A DNA stretch of 64,000 bases from Posidonia oceanica (GCA_037176725.1 JAZBRS010000026.1:151043501-151107500), one strand, 5' to 3'; counted from the stretch's first letter, positions 21,136 through 34,041 are shown. The notes: generated by a model from the sequence alone, not told the origin. Translations and numbers: made by a program.

Positions 21136-24100
21136 CTAAAAATCAAAAGAAAAATTTAAATAATTAAAACAATTAAGAAACCTAAATTCTGAAAAATACA
21201 ACTAAAAAAAACTAAAACCCAACCACTCTCTTCCTTTTTTCTTTTTTCTCCTTTTTTTTCTTTCCATCCTTTTTTTTTTTCTTTTTTCCCCCTTTCCAGG
21301 CCCGGCCCACTACTCCCCTTCTCTCTTTTCTCTCCTTTTTCTCCCTTCTAGCCCAGCCCACGACCTACGCCTCCTCTTCCTCCTCTTTTCTTCGGCCTGC
21401 ACCAGCCTCTCCTCTTTTCCCTCCCTCTCCTGCTTCAAACCATCATCAACACCTGCAAGTCCAGTACTCCCTCTACACTCATAGCCTCCTCACGAGCAGC
21501 AGTAGCCGCCCACTGCAGCCCTGCCGCCACGCCACCGTGCGGCCATCTCAGCCTCATGAGCCACACCCATCGCCAGCCACCCAGTCACTGCCAGCCTTTG
21601 CCATTTGCTAGCCCAAACCCATGCCTCCTACAATGGCAATTGAGTGCCCAATGCAGAACAAAACTAGAGCATCTTCTTCTTCCTCCAACCACCTCATTCG
21701 TGCGCCAAAGAGAGAGACGAGAGAGAACCGAAAACCAGAGCTTCCTCCCCATTAGCAGACCTGCAATTCCTGACCTTCCTTCCACCCACACAGCCCGTAG
21801 AATCCCTTCAAACTTCACCACGCCACTCACTGAGCATCCACCTTCTCAACCCAACTCCCAGTTCATCACCAATCACCCAGCATCTCCCCCGATTCACCAC
21901 AAACACTTCGCACCATTTCTGTCCAGAAACACCTCAACACTAAAAATCCACTTCTAGACCCAAACATCCCGTCCATACCCTTCCGCCTCACTCACCACTC
22001 CTCCACGAGCCCGAGGACCACCTCCGAGCACTTAGAGAGCCACTAGCACCTACTATGCCAAAAATTCACTCAGTCAACCCAAAAATCTGATTCTCCCCTT
22101 CGAGCAGTAGAACCGAGTTCTGGGAGTATCTGGAGCGTCCCCGAGCTGCTAGTGATCGACTCCGATCTTCCCCAGCAGCCAGCAACCCTCCGTGCGCCAC
22201 TGCGAACCGCCGCCGGACTGCAGCACCCACCCAAGGTCGCCAGAGCAGCTCAGCCTCCCGCATAGGTAACTGAATGTGTTTCTGAGCTCCTAGCATGCCT
22301 CTATTGCTTACTAGTGTTTTATTTTTGTTTTCTACCTTTTTTCGCATTTCGAGCTCCACCGTGGGCTTTGTCTTCTCCGACAACGACTAGTTACTACCGA
22401 CGCTTGTCCGGTGTTCTGGGCTATCGCCGCTCCTCCGCTGCCTCCCGGCAGCATCTCCTCCCCCTCGCAGCTCGTTCCGGTGCCCCGCCGAAGCAGCTGC
22501 AGCCTCCTCTGTCGTCGAGCGTCGCCGGACATCTCTGCAGATTTTTGTAGAGGCCGACAGACGGCTCCACTGGCCCCCGCGCGCCGCGTGAGTCACCGGC
22601 AGCTCTGCAGCACTCGCCTCCAACTCCCGATCGCCTCCACAGCTGCTGCAACTCGCTAGAACAGCACCAACAGCGTCGTCTTCTCCGGCGCAGACCAGCT
22701 ACCGCCGCCAAGCTCCGGGCTCGTTCAGCTCCAGCCAGTTTCCTCCCGAGCTCCGCTGGAGTCCCAGGAGCACAACCCTGTGCTCCCCTGCCGTCGTCGT
22801 CGTCTCCAGCTACCGATTGACCTCCTACAAACTCTGCAATCACCTTCTCCGACGTCGACAGACCTCCCCAGCTGCCGTCATGCCCTGCCGACCACGTCGG
22901 AAGCTCCGCAACACTCGCCTGCAGCTACCGGATGCCTCAGCTCCGCTGCACGCACGCCAGACCGCCGGGACCAGCCCTTCTTCTTCGGCGCAAGCCACAG
23001 TTGCCCGCAGATCACTGTAGCACAATGCACTATAGAGTTATATAGTTTTGATTTTTAGTTGGTTCGGTGCATTAAAATATTTTACAGTAGTTTATTTCAT
23101 TTACTTTCAGGTCCAGTTTCAATTCAGAAATCATTTAATGCCTGATTTTAATCTTATTACATTGCATTTTAATCTTACAGTTTGTTTAAATTACTTTCCA
23201 ATCCTATGGTTGATTGCATTTCATTTAAATTCGTTTTAAACTTTACTGCATTGAATATAACTGCTGTCTTTTATTTTATTCGCACTTTAGTTCACCTTCA
23301 GTTGTTAAAAATCATTTAAATCGCATGTTTATCTTATTACATTGCATTTAGGCCCTCTGTTTAATTTCATTTGCATGTTAGTCCTTCTGCAGTTGATTCA
23401 AAACATTTAATTTGCATGTTTGCCATATTGCATTGCATTTTTCATCCTGTGTTTTACTACTATTGCATTATAGTCCAGAGCATGCATCACAGCATCCATT
23501 TTTGCATTTTTTCCTTATTACATTGCATTTTAGACCCTGTATTTTATCTTATTTGCATCTGAGTCCTGCATTTGGTTTGAAAATCATTTAAATGGCTTTT
23601 AAATCATACTACATTGCAATAAAATACTGCATGTTTTCAAAATTGCATTTTAGTCCAACCATAGTTCATGCATTTCATTTAAATCGGCATTTAAACCATA
23701 TTGCATTAATAAAAAGCCCAGAAGCATGTTTTAATTGCATTTTAGTCCTTAGTTCAATCATTCATCATTTAAATCATGTTTTAAACCTTATTGCATTACT
23801 GAAAAACCCAAAAATACATTTTATTTGCATCTGAGTCCTGTGCAGTTCATGCATTTCATTTAAATCATGATTTTAACTTTATTGTATTGCATAAAAATCC
23901 AAAAAACATGTTTATTTGCATATCAGTCCTTCAATGGTTTAAAACTCATTTAATCTGCATTTAAAACCTTATTGCATTGCATAAAACCCAGAAAAACATA
24001 ATAATTGCATGTCAGTCTATGTTTTCAGTTTTTTGCATGTTTGCATGCTTTCTTGGCTTTACATTTAAACCCTACATATTTTAAAAACTGCATTTAGGTC

Positions 24101-24595
24101 CTTTTCTTGCATTTTTGCATGCAAATCCCCTAATTAACCATGCATTCATTCATGCATTGTTGCATTAGCATTCTTGCACGCATTTAAACCTGTTTCACAC
24201 ACAGTTAGGGGCATTTTGCACATAGGACCCTGTAGTTTTCCCAAATTACACTTAGGTCCCTGCATTGCATTTTTGCATGCATTTGCATTCCCATGTCATC
24301 AATCATTGCATCTTTGCATCCATTCAAGCATCCTCAGCACTTTTGCATGCATACATCCTGCATTGCACATCCTTAGGGACTATTTGCACTTAGGCCCCTA
24401 CCTTTTCTAGCCCTTGAGCCTTCTGACTTGAAACCTGAATAACTTTTGATCGGACCGTTGGATTTCCACGATCTAACTGTCCAGGTCTTCCTGGTTGAAT
24501 GATCTTCCATTCTAACTAAAGTTATCTCAAATTAGGCTTCAGATCCTCAAGATAAGTCCATCTAAATCACAACACATCATTCATTTGCATTGCAT

Positions 24596-24790
24596 GCATC
24601 GTTTTGCGTGCCAGCATCTGTTTTCGCCTGTTTTCACACCATTTTGCGTGCCTGCTATCGCTTTTGCACCGTTTTGAGTGCGAACATCTATTTTCACCTG
24701 TTTTCACACCGTTTTGCGTGCCTGCTTTCGTTTCTTGCACTATTTTGCGTGCGAGCATCTGTTTTCGCACTGTTTTGCGTGTTTATTGTC
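24596..24790 (+). repeat. Short tandem repeat (ttttgcgtgcc words) in LTR B
   Basis: Units of about 30-40 bp are built on gcaccgttttgcgtgcctgc. The 3' LTR copy (51640-51770) has fewer units, which accounts for most of the 81-bp length difference between the two LTRs. Related units occur in LTR C (42127-42560). Confidence 0.75.
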
Positions 24791-25478
24791 ATTTTCCCTC
24801 GCATGTCACTTGCATGTGTATGGTTTTACAGCTATTTTGTTTTATCGCCTACATTTGCATTAGGGCAGTGATGCTTACTGCTTGGAGTTCTCACAGACCG
24901 GGGTTCGCCCTGTTCGGAGCAGAGACAGCACTGCTGAGCACTTAGATTGCATGTTTAATTCCTTGCACGCATTTCATCATTTAGAGCACACACTTGAGCA
25001 TCTAATTAGGCATTCATAGCACTTAGGCATCCAAAGCATGCATTTCCCTGCGTATGCGAGCGTAAGCCTAGAAAGACCGATTCTCGAGCGTGTCGGGGGT
25101 GCCTAAGACCTTCCCTGCACGTAACAGGAGTTCTTACCCTTTCTCATGGCCCACAATGACCATATTGCCCTCATCCTAGGCACAAGTCACATCATTTGCA
25201 TCTCATTGCATATCATTTCATCTGCCTTGCATTGCATTGCATCTTTCGCTTGGTTTTACGTGTTTATTCACGCATTTCCCTGATTTTCCTTGTCTCCCGA
25301 CTTAATAGACACAGTGGCGACTCTGATTTGTCTTATCTTTCCTTTTTTCCCTTTTTTAAGTGTTTTCGAGTGAAGTCTTCCTTCTCGGATACACGTGCTA
25401 ATAGTGAACCTGATTCTAATCGGTGCACGTAAGCTTTGGCAACATGCATAGACGATCCGAGCACCGGGATTACTATAG

Positions 25479-25496
25479 TGGCGACTCCGCTGGGGA
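25479..25496 (+). promoter_or_regulatory. Element B primer-binding site (tRNA-Arg, perfect)
   Basis: TGGCGACTCCGCTGGGGA lies one base inside the LTR and is the best-preserved PBS in the window. As I recall the plant tRNA-Arg sequence, it is exactly complementary to the 3' 15 bases plus CCA. Confidence 0.88.
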
Positions 25497-27015
25497 TACT
25501 AGACTTCGGCTTTCGTTTTTGGCTTTTTCGCCGCTTGGGTTTTGCTTTATTTGCTTACTTTGTGCCTTTGCCTTGTCTATTTGCTCGCTCGCCTGTGTCG
25601 ATTCCTAGCAAGTCGCACAGTGGAAACTTTGCTAAGGATTCAGACTCTAGCTTTCCTCTTGGCTTTTTGCTTGCATTGTTTTTTGCCTGCTCTTCGCTCT
25701 TCTCTTTCTTTGCGTTTTTCTAGTTTTTTCGAGTCGAGTTTTCTCCCTGGATTCATTGCTAACTGCGACCCCCCTCTCTCCCTCACGACACGATCGCATC
25801 GCGAGCTATGGTAGCGTGCGAGACCCATCGTGATCGGGCACAGGAAATGGTCACAGGACAGTAGAAACCCTACTGGAGAAACCCGACTCTGGCTTTCATC
25901 TTTGGCTTTCTCGCCGCTTTGATTTTGCATTTCTTTGTCTACTTCGCCTTTACATGCTTTACTATTTTCTCTCCCTTGTCTGTTTACCTGCCTTGCTTGT
26001 TTACATACTTTATTCCATGCTCTGCCTTTACATGCTCTACTATCTACTTGTCTTTACTTTCTTTATTTACTTCATTGCTTATCCTTGCTTTATTTCTCGC
26101 ATAACATGTCTAAATAATTGCTTGGCACAATAATACATGCTTTTTGGGTGATGAATGCTTTGTTTTACACACTTGCTATGCCACTACACATGCACATGCC
26201 ATATATACCTGCCTTTTGACATGCTAAGTGTTTCTTTTTCCACTATCATGTCCACATACACATGCACATGCCACGCTCATGCTTTTTGCAGTGATTGTAT
26301 GTTGTTTGCTTGCAATGCTTGGGTGATTTTCTTCCCCTTTTTTGCATTAAGCCTAAGGACAATTAGAGATTGATTGTTCCCCCCACGGCTAATTAAAAAC
26401 GGCAAGAAAAAATAAAATCTAGGATCAACTAGAGCCATCAACACACTTGCATCCCCTTGAGTTAATAAAATACGCAAGATAAAAGACTTTAATCATTTGC
26501 ATGAAGCATCATATAGGGCATGCATCTTCTCATCTGAGTCCACCTACCAGTCTACGAAGGATAGTCCTGGCCTCTTGCCCCAATGCTTTGGCATGGCGTG
26601 AGTCAGTCGATCTGTCCCCCCTTGTCAAGGGTCGTGTCGGTGCTAGTGGAGGGTACCACCCACGCTTCGGCGGGGTCAAGGCCACCAACGCACCACCCTG
26701 TTACCACCTGAGCTTTGGGCCAGGATTTAGACAGGGGACCTACTTTTCTGGCCTGAGTCGATGACTTGTACACCTATGAGTATTCAAAGTAGACTACCTA
26801 CTAGGATACACTAGATTGGTGAGAGAGAGCATGCTAGAAAGCATACATGTCATTTATGCCACAATTTAATGCATTTACATTTCATTTCCTGTTTCAAATC
26901 CCAGTTTCTATTGTGTTCCACAGAGGTCAGTGAGCGAGTTCCCTAGCTGGAGCTCGAGTCCCTCCTCTTATTGACACCCCTGCTGAGACACTTGTGCTCG
27001 ACCATCTCCTTCCGA
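25497..27015 (+). other. Element B leader with two PBS-like relics
   Basis: Two further PBS-like sites with their downstream context lie at about 25621 (tggaaactttgctaagga) and 25862 (tagaaaccctactggaga), each followed by a cttggcttt-like phrase. The second is preceded by sequence resembling an LTR end (25740-25860). The leader of E lacks these extra copies. From 25900 it is T-rich; 26515-26860 is the block shared with A, D and E, with a ccctt-gtc-aaggg hairpin (26619-26631). It ends near 26920 in a pyrimidine-rich run closing with CAG before gag. Confidence 0.72.
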
Positions 27016-29172
27016 GCTATCCGCTTTTGCGATCATAGCTCCTCCCAGGACTCGTTCTCTTTCCTCTCATTGTAACCTATTCTCACCCACTCTCGGTCAG
27101 CGGTGGCCCAGCGCACTATTGAACCCCTGCTTACTCCTGTTGTTCCGGAGGGGATTTCAATTTCGGCCCCTCCGACTCTCGTTTCCACTCCCCTTGTGCC
27201 TCCGGTGACACTAGGGTTTCCCCCTCTATCGCCCAGGGCACCTCAGCATCCTGCGGGGCATTGGCAGACACACGCTACTCCGGACCCGGTCACCGATCCC
27301 ATCTTGGTGACCTATGCTCGTGCTCCGGAGGTGCCTCTGACCTCACTATCCTAGGGATACGTCCCTCTCAACACCTCTTCTGTTGTGGTGACTCTTGCTG
27401 TAGGACTTCAATCTTCTAGACAGTCTGTCCCTCTTGGCTCTGGTCCCCCCCAACACTGCACCTCAGTATTCCCACTGACGGGACGCCTGATGAGCAGTAT
27501 TAGCATCTGATGGAGACTGCCCAGCGGCTATAGGGCATGGCTCTATCAGTCCACCCTTCTTTCATTCCTACTAGTCCCGAGGTTCCTGTGCGGCCTGCTC
27601 CCGCATATCATGCATTTCATTCTACACTTTCGCCTAGACCATCGTCTCAACTACTCATAGTTCTGGTGGTGGGGGCACGTATCCCGCCTCTTGCATCTGC
27701 ACAGCACTATACACAGCATGCACCTCTGCCACTTGGTGATCAGTCCTTTGGGCTGGTTGGAGTGCAGTATCCCACAGGCCCGCTGCCCGGCACCATACCG
27801 GTGCGGCCGCTGCTGCTCCAGCATTCTACACCCACTGCACAGCATGTCATCTACCCGCCCCCTTGCATCAGGTTCAGACTTCAGCATGCATTCCCTCTTA
27901 CACTCCACCACTGCACGGGTACGCCAGCCATCACGTCGCATCACCAGGCGATGTGATGGTGGATCCAAAGGAGCACCTCGGTGCGACCCAATCGGCGTAC
28001 ATGGTCCCTGCTTCCGCTGTCCCATCACATCCGGCAGCCAATCCAGACCCCATCAACAACAGGATGGATGTTCTAGAGAAAGCACTACGTCTAGTGCAGG
28101 GTACTGACCACCAGTCCTACCAGTTCCGAGACCTCTACTATTTCCCAGAGGCGGTACTCCCACCAAAGTTCAAGATCCTGGACTTTGAGAAATATGATGG
28201 TAGGGGCTGCCCCATAGCCCATCTGAAGGCGTATTACGGTGATCTCGCCCAGCTTCAGGCTGACGAGAGGTTGCTGATCCGTCTGTTCCAAAAGAGTCTG
28301 TCTGGTCCGGTCCTCAAGTGGTTCACATCGCTTGACATGACTATGATCAAGACTTGGAACGACTTAAGCCAGGCATTCCTGGAACAATACTCCTTCAACC
28401 TCGACCTGGTCCCAAAGCTTGCGGACTTAGTCGCAACCAAGTAGAATTCTAGCAGGCCGTTCGGGGAGTACGTAGGCCGCTGGCGTGCCCTTGCTTCATA
28501 GGTTCGAGATAGGCCCTCTGACGAGGAGTCTATCGAAATCTTTATCAAAGGGGCACAGCCATCTATCGGAGCTCTGCTTAGCATCCAACCTGTCACAACC
28601 TTCACTGCACTGATTCGAGCTGGCGCTCGCGTAGAGAGTTCGTTGCGGAGTGGCAACTTCCCTACACTCTCTGCGTTCGCCAAGTAGGCCCCCACCAGCA
28701 GTAACAGCAACAGCACCACCACCACCACCACCAACAGCAGCAGCAGCAACAATCGCCCTCGGAAGAAGGATCCTCCGAAACCCACTGTTGTATACGTCGA
28801 CTCTCCTACTGCGCCTATTCACATAGCATCTCGGCCTGCCTCTCCTCAGATCATTTACGCACTTGCACCTAGGACACACCCCACACCACAGATCACTACC
28901 ACCGCTTGACCGGTCTATGCTGTCGTACCAGTTCAGCAAGGACAATATCAGAGGCAGAGACGGCCACCCACTGAGAAGCGGAAGTTCGCCCCACTGGTGG
29001 AACTGCTAAATGCCGTCCTCCCAAAGATTGCGTCGCTCCTAAGCTTTTCGGAGGTTCGTCCGCCACCAAACCCATACCGCATTGGTATAAGGTGAACCTT
29101 TTCTGCAATTTCTATCGAAGCGTCGGGCATTCGACGGATAATTGCTTCACCTTACGGAATGCTATCTAGGAC
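27016..29172 (+). pseudogene. Element B gag (broken)
   Basis: The start codons used by E are lost (ATG to ATC at 27033, ATG to GTG at 27103). The N-terminal Pro/Ser-rich part changes frame between 27354 and 27863. From 27863 the gag core is well preserved: MDVLEKALRLVQ (coiled-coil-like), FEKYDGRGCPIAHLKAYYGD, LIRLFQKSLSGP, WFTSLDM, FLEQYSFNLDLVPK, VRDRPSDEE and TFTALI, up to about 28670. TAG codons fall at 28442 and near 28500 and 28685. A Ser/Asn/Thr tract follows (28690-28760). The CHHC-like knuckle lies at 29103-29145, with its first His changed to Tyr. The product would be the capsid/nucleocapsid protein. Confidence 0.85.
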
Positions 29173-30981
29173 TTGATCGAATCAGGAACGATTGTGATCG
29201 ACACGCACGAGGCATCCACTTCGACACCTCCTCCTGCATCTGCATTAGCATCATCCCCTGCCAACATTGTCCACCAGCCCCTACCAGAGCACTCCTATCC
29301 GGGAGGCACAGGGACCTCGGGAATTCACTCTCTTTTTCCCTCTAGGGCCGCCACGTCTGTGGTAGACCCCTCTCAGTTCATCCATGATGTCTCTGAACCC
29401 TTTTTAGTCTCTCTTTACCTTGCAATTGTCGCCGACTCCGAGTCGGGCGTTCATATGATTCGATCGCGTGCCAGGCCGGAGCACTCTTCTGCACCACCCT
29501 CCATGCTTCCTCTGGCCCAAGCCCCAGTACATCTCCTAGGTAGGCCTCAGCTAGGATCCCCTGTACACCTGTTAGGAAGACCTCAGCCTCCACCTACTTT
29601 GCCTTCCCAGCAGCCCCCTTATCCATGCCCCCCTCAACCAATAAACACCCCTATAGCCCCTCTAGTGCTCGTCGCACACGCTCCCGTGGTTATTAACCTA
29701 ACCCGGGACACCCATCGCGTACCTTACAGCTATGCCACAGAAATGTGCGCGGAAGTGATGCGATCGGGGAGGGTCTACAAACCCCCAGCACCAGTAGTTA
29801 GGCCTAGTCCTCCAGAACTTGTAGCACCTCCTCCCTTAGGCCAACCTACAGCACCTCTACCACCAGGCCAACCTCTTGTACCCACCATAGCTGAGCCTGC
29901 CCCCAAAGCTACACCCCCTACCACCAAAAAGGGCTAGCCCAAGGACGACATTACTTCCCAACTTAAGAAGGTTAAAGCCGACATATCCATTTGGGACATT
30001 CTACACACATCTGCCGAACACCGCGAGGCTTTTCTTCGCGTGTTCCAAGCTGCCTGTGTGTCCCAAGCCATAGAACCTGCCACCTTGGAAAGCATGATCG
30101 GGATGATTGCGGAGCCCCAGGTCATCACTTTCACGAGTGATGAGTTGCCCCCGGTGGGGATTAATCATAACCAACCTTTGTTCGTTACGGTACAATTCAA
30201 AAACTTTCGCATTCCCCTTGCACTGGTCGATAATGGGTCAGGCCTTAATGTCTGTCCCTTGCGAACAGCAACAAAGCTCAGATTCAAAGCTGAGGACATT
30301 ACTCTGGCTATAAAGGGAATGACAGCTTTTGATAATACCCACCATGACGCTCTAGAAATCTTGATTATTCCCCTCATCATTGGCCCGGTCACATTCGATG
30401 TGAAATTCTACGTCGTTGACTTGGAGCCTAACTTCAACTTTCTGCTTGGGCGCCCTTGGCTCCACAAGCATCAAGTTATCCCCTCGACCCTCCATCGCAT
30501 GATCAAGTTTCACCATGGCGAGGATGTCATCATTGTCATGGCGGAGAATTTTGAGAAGGAGCGGATCGAGGCAGTCTCCTCTGTCTCTTCAATGACTGTC
30601 CCCTTTGACCCTGAACTCTCAGATGCTTTATACCGTGTTAATCGGTGCGAGCCAGTTAACTTTATACCATATCTTGAACGTGTCAACTCCTTGGCCGTTC
30701 ACAATAACCCTTTCCAGATGGTCGAAAACATCTATCACAAGTGGGGTTACGTCAAGGGGACATCGCTCGGGCGATATGGCCAAGGAATCACTGAGTCGAT
30801 CGTGGCAGAGGAGCGAAGAGACAATGAGGGTCTTGGATACGACCCGCAGACTAATGAAAGTAAGCACTCGCAGCCGAAGAATCGAAGAATGATCATTCCC
30901 TGGGACCTCGCTAACTTCACCAGTGCATGTACCCTGGGTTCAAGCGGAGTTCAAGCCATAGTGCAATCGGAGCTGTGCTAG
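29173..30981 (+). pseudogene. Element B gag C-terminus, protease and G-patch-like segment
   Basis: One frame of 603 codons has a single stop (TAG at 29935, in glutamine context). The first 250 residues are Pro/Ala-rich (late Gag). The protease follows: TFTSDELPPVGINHNQPLF, the active-site strand ALVDNGSGLNVCPL (Asp codon 30229-30231) and LLGRPWLHKH near 30445. A G-patch-like motif (WGYVKGTSLGRYGQG, about 30745) and NEGLGYDP follow. D-N-G-S and the G-patch-like tail are characteristic of the Tat lineage. From 30040 on the frame is uninterrupted for 313 codons, the longest intact enzyme-coding stretch in the window. Confidence 0.88.
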
Positions 30982-32275
30982 AGCCCTTCGTTGCCAACGG
31001 AAGATGGGTCTGCATTGAGGACTACTACTCAAATGAGGAGCAGTCTGGCACAATAGGGGCAGCCCGGACCTGCAGTGAGATCCAACTCGACACGGCGGCA
31101 TCTCGGTCAGTTTGTCTGGCCCTTCCCTCCACAGATCATAAGGCAGCAGATTTGGCAAGTCCTCTGGTAGAATTGACAGTCTCTGATCTTCCTGCAGTTT
31201 TATCAGCATCACCGATGCCAGTACAAGCAGCTCTGAAGTCAAGGATACCAGCTCAGGCACAATTAGCCAGTCTGCCCACGGCCGCAGTCGCATCAGTACA
31301 GCTGTCACCCTCTCTGGTGGGTCAGTCACTAAGTTCAGCCAGCAGTGCGACTCAGCCCGTTTCAGCAACCGCGTCACAAGCAACGCCGCTGGCTCAGTCA
31401 ATCACACATCCTCCTGCCTCAAAACATCAACTCTTGTGGCAGGCCCCCATGGCGTCAGAGGCTGTGCGGTCACCATCACCACTAGATACAAAGGCCCTGT
31501 CGAGCAGTGCAACCTCCCAGCCATCGATCCTTTAGAAGAGCAGTTTGCTTACCCTCCAGCTGCAGTAGTGACCTTGGCTGTGCACCCATCAGTGGCCCTG
31601 CTAACCAATCTGTTTGGATCTCTGATCGCGAGGCCACCGTAATCAGCCGCGCCCGTAGGCTAGTCAGAGCAAACACCCAGAGTAGTAGTACATCTAGCAG
31701 CCGGGCCAGAGCCAGAGGCCCCCGGTGCCTACTACATCGACTCTCCCTCGGATGAGAAAGAAGGAGCAGCTGTAGAGGCCCAGGTCGACGCGAGGATGAG
31801 AGACTTAGAGCTACTGTTCCAGGAGCAACTCAAGTCGCTGAAAGAAGACCTGGCGGAGCACCAGGCAGCGATGAAGGGGAAAGCCGTGGCCACGGGCCCC
31901 TCTTCGCAGAAGGACCATGCCTCTATCATGGTCATTGAAGAAGACTCAGTAGTAGTGGCCCCCACTAGACCGGATGAACTAATCACTTTGCAGCCACAAG
32001 ACAGGTCTAGGTGGATGGTGCAGCACATGCCCCACTCCGGCAATACCCTGATTAGCCACCAGTCTGATATACCCTCCAAAACAAGGGGCATGGAGGGGGA
32101 AGCATCAGCAGTGCAAGCAGTGATAGAATCAACCGAATCAGTAGAGCCAGTAGTGGCAGGGTCAGTAGCAGCGTCAGAAACAAAGTCAGCAGTAGTGCCA
32201 TCAGCGGCAGAGCAGGCAGAGGAAGTTGCCAGGACAGAGGTCGTGCATTGAGGATGCAGAAACACTCGAGTAAGC
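30982..32275 (+). pseudogene. Element B protease-RT linker
   Basis: The frame shifts near 30950 and continues as CIEDYYSNEEQSG..., the acidic motif also seen in A, then becomes Ala/Ser/Pro/Val-rich. It shifts again near 31500-31800, where QEQLKSLKEDLAEH and DHASIMVIEEDS are recognisable. The Ala/Gln expansion of A is absent. A TGA near 32250 stands where A has CGA. Function unknown; probably a disordered spacer in the polyprotein. Confidence 0.6.
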
Positions 32276-33420
32276 GTGACCATCCTGAAGCGTCACCAGG
32301 GCCAAAAGGCAGAACATCTACACTCCTTTGATATCACAGACCCCACTTTTAAGAAGGAGATCCTCTCAGAACTTATTGCATATGGAGAGGAGGATGATGT
32401 AGGCGAGGATGAGAATGATGGACCATCGCCTAAGTTCCAGCCCTATGACGACGATCCAAAAGGCCCCAACCTTCATGTCGAGGAGGAAACGGAGGTTGTC
32501 AATGTCGGAATAGCTGAAGAGGCTAGAGAGGTTCGCATCAGTGCCCTACTATCGCCCCAGGCCAGAGCAGAGTTCAATGCGTTCCTGAAAGAGTATGCAG
32601 ATGTCTTCGCCTAAAGCTACGAAGACATGGTTGGCCTCGAGGTTGAAATAGTAGTGCACAACCTGCCCTTGGATCCAGATGCCAAGCCAGTAAAGCAGAA
32701 GTTAAGAAGATGGCGACCGCAATGGCTGCTCATGATCAAAGAAGAGATAATGAAGCAGCACAGTGTCAACTTTCTGAAGGTCGTCCTTTACCCTGAATGG
32801 CTTGCGAACATTGTGCCAGTGCCCAAGAAGGATGGCCGAGCCCGGATATGCATCGACTACAAGGACTTGAACAAGGCGAGTCCCAAGGACGATTTCCCAT
32901 TGCCTCACATTGACATTCTAGTCAACAATACTGCAGGCCACAAGATGCTATCCTTTATGGACGGCTTCTCTAGCTATAATCAGATCAAAATGGCAGAAGA
33001 AGGCATGGAGAAGACATCATTCATCACCCCTTAGGGGGTCTTCTGCTACCAAGTTATGCCATTTGGGCTGAAGAATGCTCGTGCAACCTATCAGAGGGCG
33101 ATGACAGTGCTTTTCCATGACCTCATGCACCAAGAAGTTGAGGTTTACGTGGACGATATGATTGCCAAGACGAAAGAGCCTGAGGACCACCTTGCATATC
33201 TGAAGAAGCTCTTTAACCGACTGAGAAAATACAAGCTACGGCTTAACCCCAGTAAATGCGTATTCGGGGTATCATCTGGCAAACTCCTGGGATACATTGT
33301 TAGCCAGAGGGGGATTGAAGTGGACCCGATGAAAGCAAAAGCCATCATGGAGATGCCACCCCAAGGACTGAAAAGGAAGTCCGAGGCCTACTTGGGCGTT
33401 TACAGTATATCAGTCGTTTC
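32276..33420 (+). pseudogene. Element B reverse transcriptase
   Basis: The acidic pre-RT segment (32276-32560) is followed by LPLDPDAKPVKQKLRRW, EWLANIVPVPKKDGRARICIDY (32800-32870), DFPLPHID, SFMDGFSSYNQI (32950-32990), MPFGLKNARATYQRAM and the catalytic YVDD (33146-33157), then LNPSKCVFG and LGYIVSQRGIEVDPMKAKAI. Two Trp codons have become stops (TAA 32612, TAG 33032) and a one-base change near 33362 shifts the frame. Catalytic residues are intact. Confidence 0.9.
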
Positions 33421-33469
33421 ATTTCTCAGCTTACGCCCATTTGCGAACCCATATTCAAGATTCTAAAGA

Positions 33470-33970
33470 AGAATGCACAAATCGACTGGAGCGAGGAATG
33501 CCAGGCTACATTCAATAAAATCAAGCAACTTCTGATCAAGCCTCTTGTCCTAGTCCCTCCCACCCCAGGGAGACCTCTGCTTCTCTACCTTTCTACCACA
33601 TAGTATTCCATGGGCGCTGTCTTGGGCCAACATGACAAGTCGGGTAGGAAGGAGCGCACCATTTATTACCTGAGCAAGAAGTTCAATGAATGCTAGGCCA
33701 GGTACAGCATAATGGAAAAGACCTACTTATCTCTTGTCTGGGTTGCACAGAAATTAATGCATTATATGATGGCATACCTAGTCCAGTTCTTGTGCCGGCA
33801 TGATCCTATCAAATTCCTCTTCCAGAAGCTGGCCATGGTGAGCAGATGTGTTAAGTGGCAGGTGCTGTTATCGCAGTACGACATCACCTTCATCATGCAG
33901 AAATCCATGAAGGGCCAAGCCATGGCGGATCACCTTGCTGATTTCCCACAGCCTGAATACCAGCCTCTCC
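33470..33970 (+). pseudogene. Element B first RNase H domain (gypsy type)
   Basis: This is in the frame after the shift. Motifs are LLLYL (33580), SMGAVLG, TIYYLSKKFN, YSIMEKTYLSLVW (33705-33745), HDPIKFLFQKLAM and SKCVKWQVLLSQYDI-like sequence, ending in MKGQAMADHLADFP (33905-33950). Stops near 33601 and 33694 stand where A has glutamine or arginine-type codons. Confidence 0.8.
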
Positions 33971-34041
33971 AGACGCAGTTCCCGGATGAGGATATCCTCT
34001 TCGCAGTGGAGGACTCTGAGGAGAAAGACCCTGAGGACCAA

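Larger units (their letters stand above)
20057..25477 (+). repeat. Element B 5' LTR (5.4 kb)
   Basis: Starts TATTGACACC (TG mutated to TA) and ends TACTATA. Order of blocks: AAACCCTA-rich start (20160-20260), an A-rich block of about 800 bp with aattaaaaacaaatt words (20400-21200), a pyrimidine block (21220-21420), a GC-rich block (21420-23000), a TATA-like ttatatag at 23038-23045, a T-rich block with ttgcattgcatttta words (23050-24400), a ttttgcgtgcc tandem repeat (24596-24790) and the R/U5-like core (24860-25477). An sequence resembling a 5' splice site (ataggtaactg, near 22265; caggtaactg in the 3' copy) lies in the GC-rich block. No gene is called. Confidence 0.92.

Noticed and set aside
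20859..21146. Phe/Lys-rich minus-strand frame
   Set aside because: The 84-bp repeat is a multiple of three and A-rich, so stops are absent by chance; also duplicated at 47883-48194.
25740..25880. A separate inserted element in the leader of B
   Set aside because: No terminal repeats or target duplication; better explained as a reiterated LTR-end/PBS segment.
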